This document shows, in pieces, positions 45,666-54,846 of a DNA stretch of 64,000 nucleotides. A program made the translations under genes and the position numbers. The DNA comes from an uncultured Roseburia sp. (GTDB taxonomy: Bacteria > Bacillota > Clostridia > Lachnospirales > Lachnospiraceae). The notes beneath the pieces were generated by a model, which saw nothing but the letters and a program-made list of their open reading frames with translations, searched no databases and was not told where the DNA came from. The first letter of the stretch is position 1. Each line of letters opens with the position of its first letter. The stretch covers positions 1 through 64,000 of the forward strand of contig CAKREH010000019.1 in the NCBI GenBank assembly GCA_934317215.1, given 5' to 3'.

Positions 45666-46973
45666 CTAAAATTCAACCAAAAGATAAATATCGTCTTTTA
45701 ATTTTCCTTTTATCTTTCCTGTCACAAACTGATTTGCCATGTTTTCTTCTGTCTCAAATGCCACTTTGACATACTCTTTTGTGTATCCGGTAAAATATGT
45801 TTTTCCGTCCACCACAAGTTCTTCCTCTAACAGTGCTGTCTTTTCTTTCCCGGCATAATATTCCCGGAATTCTTCCGACATTTTCTTTTCCAGTGCCAGA
45901 AGAATATTGCTCCTCTCTGTCTTTTTCTGCTCCGGCACCTGATCCGGCATCACCGCCGCCTTCGTACCTTCACGCACCGAATATTTAAAAATGTGCATCT
46001 CATAAAAATGTATTTTTTTCAGATATTCTTCTGTAATTTTAAACTCTTCTTCCGTCTCTCCTGGAAAACCAACGATCACATCGGTCGTGATCGCAGGATG
46101 CGTAAAATATTTGCGCAGCAGATCACAGCCCGCCTCATATTCTGCCGTGTCATACCGACGGTTCATCCGCTTTAAGACACTGTCACAGCCGCTCTGTAAG
46201 GACAGATGGAAATGTGGGCAGATCTTTGTAAGTTCGGATAAACGTTTTACAAAATCTTCCGTCACAATACGCGGTTCTAAACTTCCAAGACGGATACGCT
46301 CGATCCCTGCGATTTCATGTACATGTTCGATCAGGGAAAGTAAAGTTTCTCCGGTATCAACTCCATAAGAACTTAAATGGATTCCGGTTAACACCACTTC
46401 TTTATATCCGCTTTTCGCAAGCCCCTTTATCTCGTTTAATACATCTTCCATTTTACGGCTTCTGACACGTCCTCTTGCAAACGGAATGATACAATAGCTG
46501 CAGAACTGGTTGCAGCCATCCTGTACCTTAATAAATGCACGCGTATGCTCTGCTGTTTTCTTTAAATGTAATTCCTCATATTCCTGTTTTTCGTGATTGA
46601 TATCAACAATCTGTGCCTGTTTTGTGTGTTCTTTTTCGTACTCATTCAAAAGCGTTACAAGTTCATGTTTCTGGTTATTTCCGATCACAATATCAATGCT
46701 TTCATCCACTAATGCCTGTGCCTCTTTTGTCTGCACATAACAGCCTGCTCCCACCACAATGGCATCCGGATTCATCTTTTTTGCACGGTGGAACATCTGC
46801 CTTGATTTGCGGTCTGCCATATTGGTTACGGAACAGGTGTTGATGACATATACATCTGCAATTTCTGTAAAAGGAACGATTTCATATCCTGCATTTTCAA
46901 GGATCTGCTGCATAGCTTCCGTCTCATATACATTTACTTTGCACCCCAGATTGTGCAGTGCTGCTTTTTTCAT
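45666..46973 (-). CDS. mtaB: tRNA (N6-threonylcarbamoyladenosine(37)-C2)-methylthiotransferase MtaB
   Basis: A radical-SAM methylthiotransferase of 435 residues that makes ms2t6A37 in tRNAs reading ANN codons. The UPF0004 domain has three cysteines ([24 protein letters not shown]), the radical-SAM loop is CNQFCSYC in a [14 protein letters not shown] context, and a TRAM domain ends the chain. GGAGG lies seven bases before the ATG. It is upstream of ireB and adds to the tRNA-modification theme of this region. Confidence 0.95.
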   Translation of the reverse strand: MKKAALHNLGCKVNVYETEAMQQILENAGYEIVPFTEIADVYVINTCSVTNMADRKSRQMFHRAKKMNPDAIVVGAGCYVQTKEAQALVDESIDIVIGNNQKHELVTLLNEYEKEHTKQAQIVDINHEKQEYEELHLKKTAEHTRAFIKVQDGCNQFCSYCIIPFARGRVRSRKMEDVLNEIKGLAKSGYKEVVLTGIHLSSYGVDTGETLLSLIEHVHEIAGIERIRLGSLEPRIVTEDFVKRLSELTKICPHFHLSLQSGCDSVLKRMNRRYDTAEYEAGCDLLRKYFTHPAITTDVIVGFPGETEEEFKITEEYLKKIHFYEMHIFKYSVREGTKAAVMPDQVPEQKKTERSNILLALEKKMSEEFREYYAGKEKTALLEEELVVDGKTYFTGYTKEYVKVAFETEENMANQFVTGKIKGKLKDDIYLLVEF

Positions 46974-47002
46974 TTTTTACCTCCATAATATCTATTTACT
47001 TG

Positions 47003-47031
47003 TTGACTTTTCCACGAAAAACCATTACTAT
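47003..47031 (+). promoter_or_regulatory. Promoter of the HPr-like gene
   Basis: TTGACT and TACTAT with 17-bp spacing, then a leader of about 35 bases with AAGGAGG before the start codon. Confidence 0.75.
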
Positions 47032-47072
47032 AAAGATAACTTTAACAGCTAATTTTAAGGAGGTTTTTCATC

Positions 47073-47303
47073 ATGAAAACAGTACAGATTTCTTTAAATT
47101 CTATCGACAAAGTGAAATCATTTGTCAATGCGATCACACAGTATGAGTATGATTTCGATTTAATCTCCGGTAGATACGTTATCGACGCAAAATCCATCAT
47201 GGGTATCTTCAGCTTAGACTTATCCAAACCGATCGATTTAGCAATCCATGCTGAAGCTAATGTTGATGAGATTATGGAAACATTAAAACCATACTTAATC
47301 TAA
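47073..47303 (+). CDS. HPr family-like protein lacking the phosphocarrier histidine
   Basis: A 76-residue protein with the HPr fold signature around the regulatory serine (DAKSIMGIFSLDLSK, Ser41 matching Ser46 of HPr). Counting 31 residues back, the active-site position corresponding to His15 is about Ser10 (SLNSIDKVK), and no HARPA motif exists. It cannot carry phosphate in the phosphotransferase chain. Like B. subtilis Crh, it could instead act as a regulator through serine phosphorylation; that is inference. It has a strong promoter, ribosome site and terminator of its own. Confidence 0.85.
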   Translation: MKTVQISLNSIDKVKSFVNAITQYEYDFDLISGRYVIDAKSIMGIFSLDLSKPIDLAIHAEANVDEIMETLKPYLI

Positions 47304-47352
47304 TCACAGATCAGATGTCATACCGTTTGCGGTGTCACATAGATGGAACATA

Positions 47353-47381
47353 AACCACAGGTTATATGCCTGTGGTTTTTT
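47353..47381 (+). terminator. Intrinsic terminator after HPr-like gene
   Basis: A nine-bp stem AACCACAGG/CCTGTGGTT with a seven-base loop, followed by a T-run (TTTTTTGC). Confidence 0.85.
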
Positions 47382-47473
47382 GCTGTCCTTTTATTGTGGT
47401 GTCCCGGTCAAAAGATGTATCAAAAATAAACTGCCTGCATTTCTGACACATCTTTCACCCTAAAATCCATTTT

Positions 47474-48655
47474 CTACGCTTCGATATGGATCACTTCGAC
47501 CGTATCGATCGCTTTCTGCATCAATTCATCAATCTTCTCAGAAAGTTTCTTCTCATCATTGTGAATCACATTCAGGCTCGGTTTTGTGACCGGATGCTTT
47601 GCAACGAAAATGGTACAGCAGTCTTCAAACGGAAGGATCGATGTCTCATAAGCATCGATCTTCTCAGAGATCTCAACAATCTCCTGCTTGTCAAAACCAA
47701 TTAACGGACGGTATACCGGCATCGTGCAGACCTCATTTGTCGCTGCAAGCGACTGCATGGTCTGGCTTGCCACCTGACCGATACTCTCTCCCGTGATCAG
47801 TCCCAAGCATTTATTTTCTTTTGCAAAATGCTCTGCTAACTTCATCATATAGCGGCGCATGATGATCGTCAATTCCTCATGCGGACACTGCTCGTAAATA
47901 TAGAGCTGAATATCCGTAAAGTTGACAACATGCAAGTTGATCGGTCCGGAATATTTTGCAACGATTTTTGCAAGATCCACGACTTTCTGTTTTGCACGCT
48001 CTGAGGTGTAAGGCGGTGCATGGAAATAAGTTGCATCGATCGTAACACCACGTTTTGCAATCATATAACCTGCAACCGGACTGTCGATTCCGCCGGAAAG
48101 CAATAACATTGCCTTTCCGTTTGTGCCGACCGGCATACCGCCCGGTCCCGGAATAATCGTTGAATATACATTGATCTGATTGCGGATCTCCACGTTGATC
48201 ACAACTTCCGGTTTGTGCACATCCACGCGTGTCTCAGGGAATGCATTTAAAATGCGCTCTCCAAGCTGTGCATTGATCTCCATGGACTCAAGCGGATAAT
48301 TTTTGCGCGCTCTTCTCGCATTTACCTTGAAGGTGAAATGTTTGTCCGGATATGCTTCATCAATATGGTGGATCACTTCTTCTGCTAATTTGTCAAATCC
48401 CTCGTCCTCTAAAATGACGACCGGGCAGATTCCGACGATACCAAACACACATTTTAATGCCTCCACTGCCTCATCGTAATCATATTCGCCATCCATTTCA
48501 ATATAGATTCTTCCCTGCTCCTTGCGGATACGGAAAGTTCCGTCTACTTTCTTTAACGCATGATTCATCTGGCTGACTAATGCATCCTCAAACAGATAAC
48601 GGTTTTTTCCCTTGATTGCAATTTCTGCATATTTTATCAAAAATGCTTTGTACAT
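47474..48655 (-). CDS. thiI: tRNA 4-thiouridine(8) synthase ThiI
   Basis: Adenylates and thiolates U8 of tRNA, and in some species also feeds thiamine thiazole synthesis. The N-terminal ferredoxin-like/THUMP domain is followed by the PP-loop LLLSGGIDSPVAGYM near residue 185 and the late EDCCTIFVAKHP cysteine region. The rhodanese domain of E. coli ThiI is absent (393 residues), as in Gram-positives, where sulfur comes from a dedicated cysteine desulfurase. Such a gene lies directly upstream. Confidence 0.95.
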   Translation of the reverse strand: MYKAFLIKYAEIAIKGKNRYLFEDALVSQMNHALKKVDGTFRIRKEQGRIYIEMDGEYDYDEAVEALKCVFGIVGICPVVILEDEGFDKLAEEVIHHIDEAYPDKHFTFKVNARRARKNYPLESMEINAQLGERILNAFPETRVDVHKPEVVINVEIRNQINVYSTIIPGPGGMPVGTNGKAMLLLSGGIDSPVAGYMIAKRGVTIDATYFHAPPYTSERAKQKVVDLAKIVAKYSGPINLHVVNFTDIQLYIYEQCPHEELTIIMRRYMMKLAEHFAKENKCLGLITGESIGQVASQTMQSLAATNEVCTMPVYRPLIGFDKQEIVEISEKIDAYETSILPFEDCCTIFVAKHPVTKPSLNVIHNDEKKLSEKIDELMQKAIDTVEVIHIEA

Positions 48656-48679
48656 ATTTTTTCCTTTCTATCTTTACGA

Positions 48680-49834
48680 TCAGTGTCTGGTAAATTTTCT
48701 GCGGAACGGAATGATCTCTTTTAACTGTTCGATCGCATAATCAATTTCCTCTTCTGTTGTATTGACACAGAAGCTGAAACGGATCGTACCCTCTAAATCC
48801 GCTTTTTTCAGTCCGATTCCCTGTAATGTTTTGCTCGGTGCCGGTTTATTGGATGAGCATGCACTTCCCGCGGAGACGTAGATTTCTTTCTCCTCAAGTG
48901 AGTGCAGCATGACTTCGCTTCGCACACTCTGGATTGTGACACTGACGATCTGCGGTGCAGAATCTTCTCCTGTCTTTCCGTTGATGGTTACGCCCTCAAT
49001 TTTTGTTACTTCCTCAATAAAATGCTTTTTCAATGCATACATATGAGCAATCTTTTCGTCAAAATCTTCGTAGATCTCCATGGCAGCCTCGCCAAGTGCA
49101 GCCACTCCCGGAACATTCTCCGTGCCGGAGCGCATGCCTTTCTGCTGTCCGCCACCGTAAATGATCGGTTTGATCTTTGTCTTGTCCCTGATATATAAAA
49201 ATCCGGTTCCCTTTGGCGCATGGATTTTATGACCGCTGACCGAGAGCAGATCAATTCCAAGTTTTTTCGGGCAGATACGGTATTTTCCATATGCCTGGAT
49301 CGCATCTACATGAATGATCGTATTCGGATTTTTTTCTTTTATGATCTTCGCAGCCTCTGCAATCGGTTCTACCGCACCGATCTCATTGTTGACCATCATC
49401 ATAGATACAAGGATTGTGTCCTCACAGACTGCATCGCGCAGTTCATCCAGTGAGATCTGTCCGTTTTCGTCTACCGTAAGATAAGTCACGCGAAATCCCT
49501 GTTCTTCTAAATATGCGAGCGGTGAAAGCACCGATGCATGCTCGATTGATGTCGTAATGATATGGTTTCCCGCACGTTTATTTGCAAGCGCCGTTCCGAT
49601 CAGTGCCATATTATTTGATTCTGTACCCCCTGAGGTAAACAGGATTTCTTTTTCATCCGCTTTTAGTGTTTTTGCGATCCGCTCTTTTGCCTCTTTGATA
49701 TAACGTTCCGCTACAACTCCCATCGTATGAAGGGAAGACGGATTTCCATAATCCTCCATCAACACTTTTACCATCAGATCTTTCGCACGTTCACTGCAGC
49801 GTGTCGTTGCTGAATTATCCAGATATGCCTGCAT
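48680..49834 (-). CDS. nifS: Cysteine desulfurase (NifS/NifZ type)
   Basis: A PLP enzyme of 384 residues that mobilises sulfur from cysteine. YLDNSATTR begins the chain, FTSGGTESNN is the PLP phosphate site, SGHKIHAPKG has the PLP lysine, and SAGSACSSN carries the active-site cysteine. It is 24 bp upstream of thiI, so the two likely form the tRNA 4-thiouridine unit, as NifZ-ThiI do in B. subtilis. An ACAGGAG site precedes the ATG. Confidence 0.93.
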   Translation of the reverse strand: MQAYLDNSATTRCSERAKDLMVKVLMEDYGNPSSLHTMGVVAERYIKEAKERIAKTLKADEKEILFTSGGTESNNMALIGTALANKRAGNHIITTSIEHASVLSPLAYLEEQGFRVTYLTVDENGQISLDELRDAVCEDTILVSMMMVNNEIGAVEPIAEAAKIIKEKNPNTIIHVDAIQAYGKYRICPKKLGIDLLSVSGHKIHAPKGTGFLYIRDKTKIKPIIYGGGQQKGMRSGTENVPGVAALGEAAMEIYEDFDEKIAHMYALKKHFIEEVTKIEGVTINGKTGEDSAPQIVSVTIQSVRSEVMLHSLEEKEIYVSAGSACSSNKPAPSKTLQGIGLKKADLEGTIRFSFCVNTTEEEIDYAIEQLKEIIPFRRKFTRH

Positions 49835-49876
49835 TTTGTTACTCCTGTTCTGTTAAAAATAATATCATCTGAGCTG

Positions 49877-50647
49877 TTAATTTCCATCAGACCGAACGGA
49901 TTTTTCCGGGCACGACGTTTCGATATGATACATCAGGATCGCAAGTGTCGTAAATCCTGCCGTCTCGGTGCGAAGGATACGGCTGCCAAGTGAGATCAGT
50001 TTCATCTCTCCTTTTACCGCTTTGATTTCTTCCGGTGCAAAACCACCTTCCGGTCCGATAAAAATACCGATGGACTCTCCCGGTCTGACCGCCTCTACCG
50101 CCTCTCTCGTTGCCGCCATGCCGCGCTCATTTTCATAGGGAACCAGCTTTTGGTCAAGTTTCATTGCATATGCCACAGCTTCTTTATAGCTCACAGGTTC
50201 TGAAACTTTTGGGATCAGACTGCGCTTTGACTGTTTTGCTGCACTCTCCGCAATGCCCTGCCAGCGTGCTGTCTTTGCCGCCGCCTTTTTTGCATCCAGT
50301 TTCACCACACAGTTTTTCATTGCAACCGGGATGATCTCATACACACCAAGTTCGACCGCCTTTTGGATGATCAGTTCCATCTTGTCATTTTTCGGCAGTC
50401 CCTGAAACAGATAGATCCGGTTTGGCAGTTCGGTTCCTGTCTCGTCTTTTTCTAAAATCGATGCGCGCACAAAGGAATCCTCAATTTCTGCGATTTCACA
50501 GAAATAATTTTCCCCTGCCGGGCCGCTGATACGGATCTTTTCTCCTGACTTCATGCGCAGTACATTTTTAATATGATTGACATCGCTGCCCTCGATCATC
50601 ACAGAATCTTTCCCAATCTGTCCGCTCTCCACAAAAAACTGATACAT
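49877..50647 (-). CDS. rsmE: 16S rRNA (uracil(1498)-N(3))-methyltransferase RsmE
   Basis: A SPOUT-class methyltransferase of 256 residues. The N-terminal PUA-like part includes DVNHIKNVLRMKSGEKI, and the C-terminal knot has AVELGVYEIIPV, QSKRSLIP, the SAM loop IFIGPEGGFAPEEI and SLGSRILRTETA. The ATG at 50,647 (MYQFFVE) fits the family; the longer ORF overlaps prmA. It is 41 bp downstream of prmA, a common pairing in Firmicutes. Confidence 0.95.
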   Translation of the reverse strand: MYQFFVESGQIGKDSVMIEGSDVNHIKNVLRMKSGEKIRISGPAGENYFCEIAEIEDSFVRASILEKDETGTELPNRIYLFQGLPKNDKMELIIQKAVELGVYEIIPVAMKNCVVKLDAKKAAAKTARWQGIAESAAKQSKRSLIPKVSEPVSYKEAVAYAMKLDQKLVPYENERGMAATREAVEAVRPGESIGIFIGPEGGFAPEEIKAVKGEMKLISLGSRILRTETAGFTTLAILMYHIETSCPEKSVRSDGN

Positions 50648-50688
50648 TTTTCTAATGCCTTTCTGTTCGTTGCTGCTGATTACGCTGC

Positions 50689-51672
50689 TTATCTCTTCTG
50701 TGCGGTGATATTGACCCACTCACCCTGATGATTGATCTCAACCACGGTAAGACCTGATTTTTCAATTGCTTCTTTCACCTGATCTTCCTTGAAATCAATG
50801 ATACCTGAAGTGATAAAGTAACCGCCTTTTTTCAGGCGCGCCGGAATGACCGGAGCCATTGGAATAATGACATCTGCAAGGATATTTGCAACAACAATAT
50901 CATACTCCTCTGTACCGACTTTCTCCTGCAGTTCTACGTCGTCGATAAGGTTGCCGACATAAAATGTTCCAAGTCTGCTGTCTAAATGGTTGACCTCAAA
51001 ATTTTCATGTGTTGAAGTCATGCAATCCGGGTCAAGATCAGTTCCAACCACCTCGGATGCGCCAAGTTTTAATGCCACGATGGAAAGAATTCCACTTCCG
51101 CAGCCGACATCTAATACTTTTAGTGTTTTATTTTCCGGTGTATATTCCGCGTTGCCACGGATATATTTTAAAAGCTGACGGATACATAGCTGCGTTGTTT
51201 CATGTTTTCCAGTTCCAAAAGAAACACCAGGATCGATCTCAATTAAGAATTTGTCCTTATCTTCCTCTTTTAATTCTTCCCAGGTTGGTTTGATCAAAAT
51301 ATCCTCAATGTAAAATGAGCTGAAAAACTTTTTCCAGTTGTTGATCCAGTCGAGATCCTCTGTCTGGTCAGAAGTGATGACGCCGCTTCCGACATCCACG
51401 ATTTTTCTAAGATCCTCGAGTGCGATCTTTACCTGTTTTAATAATTCCGTATAATCCTCTCCGTTATCCTCTAAATAAAAACTGACATGGCTTACACCGT
51501 CATCCGGTGGAAGTTCCGGCAGAAAGTCGATGAACATATCCGCCTGATCTTCTTTGGAAAGCGGGATATTGTCCTCAATCTCCACTCCCTCGATCCCTAA
51601 ATCTGCCAGCATGGCACTCATGTAATCTTCCGCTGCAGTTGTTGTTTCTATTGTATATTTATTCCACTTCAT
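50689..51672 (-). CDS. prmA: Ribosomal protein L11 methyltransferase
   Basis: Trimethylates ribosomal protein L11. The N-terminal substrate domain starts MKWNKYTIETTTAAEDYMS. The catalytic domain has DPGVSFGTGKHETTQLC, the SAM loop VLDVGCGSGILSIVALKLGA, and VVANILADVI. The ATG at 51,672 has GGAGA seven bases upstream; the longer ORF adds 17 residues without a site. A hairpin repeat (51,714-51,764) lies just upstream. Confidence 0.95.
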   Translation of the reverse strand: MKWNKYTIETTTAAEDYMSAMLADLGIEGVEIEDNIPLSKEDQADMFIDFLPELPPDDGVSHVSFYLEDNGEDYTELLKQVKIALEDLRKIVDVGSGVITSDQTEDLDWINNWKKFFSSFYIEDILIKPTWEELKEEDKDKFLIEIDPGVSFGTGKHETTQLCIRQLLKYIRGNAEYTPENKTLKVLDVGCGSGILSIVALKLGASEVVGTDLDPDCMTSTHENFEVNHLDSRLGTFYVGNLIDDVELQEKVGTEEYDIVVANILADVIIPMAPVIPARLKKGGYFITSGIIDFKEDQVKEAIEKSGLTVVEINHQGEWVNITAQKR

Positions 51673-51713
51673 ACAAATTCTCCATTTCTGTGCTGCTTCT
51701 CCATGGTTACTAT

Positions 51714-51764
51714 TCAGACACAAGCCTGATATCTGCTGTCAGGCTGTGCACCATAGAGTATATT
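51714..51764. repeat. Dispersed hairpin repeat, copy 2
   Basis: The second copy of the element at 27,475-27,526. The stem AGCCTGA/TCAGGCT replaces the T-A pair of copy 1 with a C-G pair, and the flanks TCAGAC and GTATATT are shared. It lies 42 bp upstream of the prmA ATG. Confidence 0.6.
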
Positions 51765-51916
51765 TCCGTTTACACATAGCTATTTGGTATGATAACACAA
51801 AATCGGGGATTTGGCAAAATAAACGTATTTTTTCTTTTGGTGGTGGGGATACTGTAGGGTGTTTGGAAAAAGAGGATCGGGGTTCGCGGCAGCTCCTTTT
51901 TGCCAAAACGTAGAGC
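51765..51916. other. Gene-free spacer upstream of palindromic element
   Basis: The first part of the largest gap between genes (51,673-52,238). It is T/G-rich with no credible ORF. I see no clear promoter, riboswitch or tRNA in it. Confidence 0.6.
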
Positions 51917-52210
51917 GTCAAAAGGTGTTTGATAACGTAAGGCGTGGTAAATTGCGCAAATCTGAGAGTGGTTTTTGTGACTTTGGGAGAAAATTAGAAA
52001 ATCTTAGTATGCCTGTTCACGCACAGTGTTGTGCTGCCATGGACGGCAGCACAAGTCCTAATGTGCCCGGACGGCACATTTAGGACGCACACGTCACTCC
52101 GCGATCACACCCCAGCAGGCATACTTAGTTTTTCTTATTTTCGTACAACGGAAACAAAACCAGCCTCAGCTTTGCGCACTTTACCAATCACTCCCCCCAC
52201 ACCTTTTGAC
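51917..52210. repeat. 294-bp imperfect palindrome with two inner hairpins
   Basis: The left arm (51,917-52,015) and right arm (52,116-52,210) are inverted copies at roughly 70% identity with shared blocks GTCAAAAGGTGT, TGGTAAA, GCGCAAA, CTGAG, TGGTTTT, AGAAAA and AGTATGCCTG. The 100-bp centre has two hairpins: GTGCTGCC/GGCAGCAC (52,031-52,052) and GTCCTAATGTGCC with its near-complement (52,055-52,086). No transposase or ORF lies inside. Its tips CACCTTTTGAC recur at 26-73 and, shorter, at 62,625-62,664. A non-autonomous mobile element or a structured RNA are the two leading readings. Confidence 0.75.
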
Positions 52211-52238
52211 TCATAACCCCAAAAAAGGAGGAAACGCA

Positions 52239-52418
52239 ATGCACTTTGAAAAAAACGATATCCCACCGGGATTTGGAATGCTGTTAGGACGAAACGAAAA
52301 TGCGATGAAATGTTTTTTTGAAATGACAGACGCAGAAAAAGAAGATGTGATAAGACAGACACAGGCTGCAAAGTCGACTGACGATATCGCTCAAATCATA
52401 GAATGCAGGCTCCTGTAA
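52239..52418 (+). CDS. Small protein of 59 residues, unknown function
   Basis: A short plus-strand gene with a strong AAGGAGG seven bases before the ATG at 52,239. The product starts MHFEKNDIPPGFGMLLGRNE, then FFEMTDAEKEDVIRQ, and looks helical and soluble. I recall small clostridial proteins with a similar N-terminal DIPPGFGM motif but no known function. It lies 28 bp after the palindromic element and convergent to glnQ. The longer ORF from 52,206 is not needed. Confidence 0.7.
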   Translation: MHFEKNDIPPGFGMLLGRNENAMKCFFEMTDAEKEDVIRQTQAAKSTDDIAQIIECRLL

Positions 52419-52469
52419 CATCCGTATACATGAAACAACCGGCTGAGCTGCCCCAGCCGGTCTATTGGA

Positions 52470-53210
52470 TTACAATACTTTAGATAAAAATTCCTGCAGT
52501 CGCGGACTCTTCGGATTTGAAAAGATCTCCTGTGGAGTGTTCTCCTCCTGGATAACACCATCATTGATGAACATGACACGGTTTGCAACTTCGCGGGCAA
52601 ATCCCATCTCATGTGTGACGACTACCATTGTCATGCCGTCTGCCGCAAGTTCTTTCATAACGTTAAGTACCTCGCCAACCATCTCAGGGTCGAGTGCGGA
52701 TGTCGGTTCATCAAACAAAATGATGTCTGGGTTCATGGCAAGAGATCGCACGATAGCGATACGCTGTTTCTGTCCACCGGAAAGCTGTGCCGGGTAGGCA
52801 TCTGCCTTGTCGGCAAGCCCGATGCGGCTCAGGAGTTCTTCCGCTTTTTTCTCGGCTTCCTCTTTGGTCATTTTCCCAAGTTTGACCGGAGCTAACATAA
52901 TATTTTCACGGATGGTCATATTCGGGAACAGGTTGAACTGCTGAAATACCATTCCGATCTTTTCACGGACATGATTGATATCCACGGATGCGTCTGTCAT
53001 GTCTGTGCCCTCGAACAATACATGACCACTTGTCGGGACCTCAAGCAGATTCAGAGAACGCAGAAAAGTTGATTTTCCGCAGCCGGATGGACCGATCAGT
53101 GCCAGAACGTCTCCTTTTTTGATGGTTGTGGAGATACCTTTTAATACTTCGTGATCTCCATAGGATTTATGCAGATCATTTACCTCAAGAATGACTGTAT
53201 TATCGCTCAT
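52470..53210 (-). CDS. glnQ: Amino acid ABC transporter ATP-binding protein
   Basis: The ATPase of a polar amino acid importer, 246 residues: Walker [11 protein letters not shown] near residue 38, signature [13 protein letters not shown], Walker [15 protein letters not shown]-loop VVTHEMGFA, and the family mark [12 protein letters not shown]. It overlaps the binding-protein/permease gene by 11 bp and follows it, so the two form a complete two-gene importer. The substrate is probably a polar amino acid or cystine; not resolvable from sequence. Confidence 0.94.
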   Translation of the reverse strand: MSDNTVILEVNDLHKSYGDHEVLKGISTTIKKGDVLALIGPSGCGKSTFLRSLNLLEVPTSGHVLFEGTDMTDASVDINHVREKIGMVFQQFNLFPNMTIRENIMLAPVKLGKMTKEEAEKKAEELLSRIGLADKADAYPAQLSGGQKQRIAIVRSLAMNPDIILFDEPTSALDPEMVGEVLNVMKELAADGMTMVVVTHEMGFAREVANRVMFINDGVIQEENTPQEIFSNPKSPRLQEFLSKVL

Positions 53211-54741
53211 TGCTTCTTAACTTCCTTTCTAACAGATTTACCACTTTGCTCAGTCCCATTACCATGATAAGGTAAATCAGGGCAACTGCGATCAGCGGCA
53301 TAAATGCCTCATAAGTTACACTTCGTATGATATCTCCCCCTTTGGTCAGATCCATAAGACCGATGTAGCCACTGATGGACGTCTCTTTTAAAAGACTGAT
53401 AAACTCATTGCAGAGTGCCGGCAGGATATTTTTTACCGCCTGCGGCAGGATGATCGACATCATGGTCTGCTTGTAATTAAGACCCAGGCTTCGTCCGGCT
53501 TCAAACTGTCCGATATCCACTGCCATGATTCCGGAACGTACGATCTCAGCAACGTATGCTGCAGAGTTTAAACCAAATGCAATGACTGCCACAACAATTT
53601 TTCCGGTGTCAATACTCTGGAAAATAACATAATAAATGATCAAAAGCTGGATCATGACAGGTGTTCCGCGCACAATGGTCAGATAAAGCTTACAGAGTGC
53701 ATTTAAGATCGTCAGCCCACCGTTTCTGTCATGATTGGTACGGACGATTGCGATCAGAAATCCAAATACAACCCCGACTAACAATGCAAGCACTGTAATC
53801 AAAAGCGTATTTCCAAGACCTTTTAACAAATACACATAGCGGCTGTCTTTTACAAAGTTGTCATAAAATTTCTCACTAAGTCCCGCTTTTTCAGAAGTTA
53901 CCGTATCATCTTTTACAATAATGACCTGCTTTGAAGTCGTATAAGTATCGGTAAAATTAACATTCTTTTTCCGCTCCTCTGTCACGGTAAAACCTGCTGC
54001 TCCGATATCGACCTTGCCAGTTGAGATTGCCGGAATAATTGAGTCAAACGCCATATCCTCGATTTTTAATTCCATACCAAGTTCATCACTGACAGCACGC
54101 ATAATATCCATATCGATTCCTACGATCTGTCCATCTTCATAGCTCTCATATGGTGGAAACTCTGCATTTGTTCCAACCGTCAGAGTTCCATTTTCATGGC
54201 TGACATCTTTAGATTCATACGGAAACTTTCCAATCTCATCCTCAGTGCCGATGTAATTTTTCTGAATATTTGTGATCGTACCATCTGCTTCTAATTTTTC
54301 CAGAGCACTGTTGACCTTATCTAAAAGCTCTGTATTATTTTTTGCAACAACGAACGCATAGTCCTCAAGGGTAAATTCTTCATCCAAGATACGGATTCCT
54401 GTGTTCTGCTCTACGAATTTAATCGCTGGCTGCTCATCAATGACAACGCAGTCAATCTTTCCCTGTTTTAATGCCTGGATCGCATCCGCACCTTTGTTGT
54501 AACGCTCCACCACGGTGCCGGAGCCATCGCTCTCGTAATCACTGACATAAATATCTCCTGTAGTACCAAGCTGGACACCGATTCTTTTTCCCGGCAGATC
54601 ATCTACCGAATTCACGGTTCCAGATGTACTTTCCGTGCTCTGTGCCTCATCTGCTGCCATCACTTCATAGCCTGCTGCACCGATCAGTATGGTACAGAAT
54701 AAAAGCATGGCCGCAAGTAAACGTTTACCTGTTTTCTTCAT
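53200..54741 (-). CDS. Fused amino acid ABC substrate-binding/permease protein, swapped lobes
   Basis: A 513-residue fusion. After a signal peptide (1-29), residues 44-165 match the second half of a family-3 solute-binding protein ([40 protein letters not shown]). Residues 186-278 match the first half ([37 protein letters not shown]). Residues 300-510 are the HisM/GlnP permease with the EAA-type loop ([19 protein letters not shown]). The usual order of the binding-protein halves is reversed, i.e. circularly permuted. GAGGAG precedes the ATG. It partners with GlnQ. Confidence 0.87.
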   Translation of the reverse strand: MKKTGKRLLAAMLLFCTILIGAAGYEVMAADEAQSTESTSGTVNSVDDLPGKRIGVQLGTTGDIYVSDYESDGSGTVVERYNKGADAIQALKQGKIDCVVIDEQPAIKFVEQNTGIRILDEEFTLEDYAFVVAKNNTELLDKVNSALEKLEADGTITNIQKNYIGTEDEIGKFPYESKDVSHENGTLTVGTNAEFPPYESYEDGQIVGIDMDIMRAVSDELGMELKIEDMAFDSIIPAISTGKVDIGAAGFTVTEERKKNVNFTDTYTTSKQVIIVKDDTVTSEKAGLSEKFYDNFVKDSRYVYLLKGLGNTLLITVLALLVGVVFGFLIAIVRTNHDRNGGLTILNALCKLYLTIVRGTPVMIQLLIIYYVIFQSIDTGKIVVAVIAFGLNSAAYVAEIVRSGIMAVDIGQFEAGRSLGLNYKQTMMSIILPQAVKNILPALCNEFISLLKETSISGYIGLMDLTKGGDIIRSVTYEAFMPLIAVALIYLIMVMGLSKVVNLLERKLRSNER

Positions 54742-54792
54742 GGTCTTTTTCTCCTCATTTTCGTGTATAAATATTCATTTTTCCGAATAGGT

Positions 54793-54815
54793 AGTATAGC
54801 ACACTTTTTTGTCAA
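54793..54815 (-). promoter_or_regulatory. Possible extended -10 promoter of the amino acid importer
   Basis: On the minus strand TGCTATACT forms an extended -10 box. A TTGACA lies 11 bp upstream, too close to be its -35. The start codon follows about 50 bases downstream. Confidence 0.35.
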
Positions 54816-54846
54816 AAGAAAGTATTGCCGTATATTTACTGTATTC

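Noticed and set aside
51917..52210. Insertion sequence
   Set aside because: The element has inverted arms but no transposase reading frame and no clear target-site duplication.
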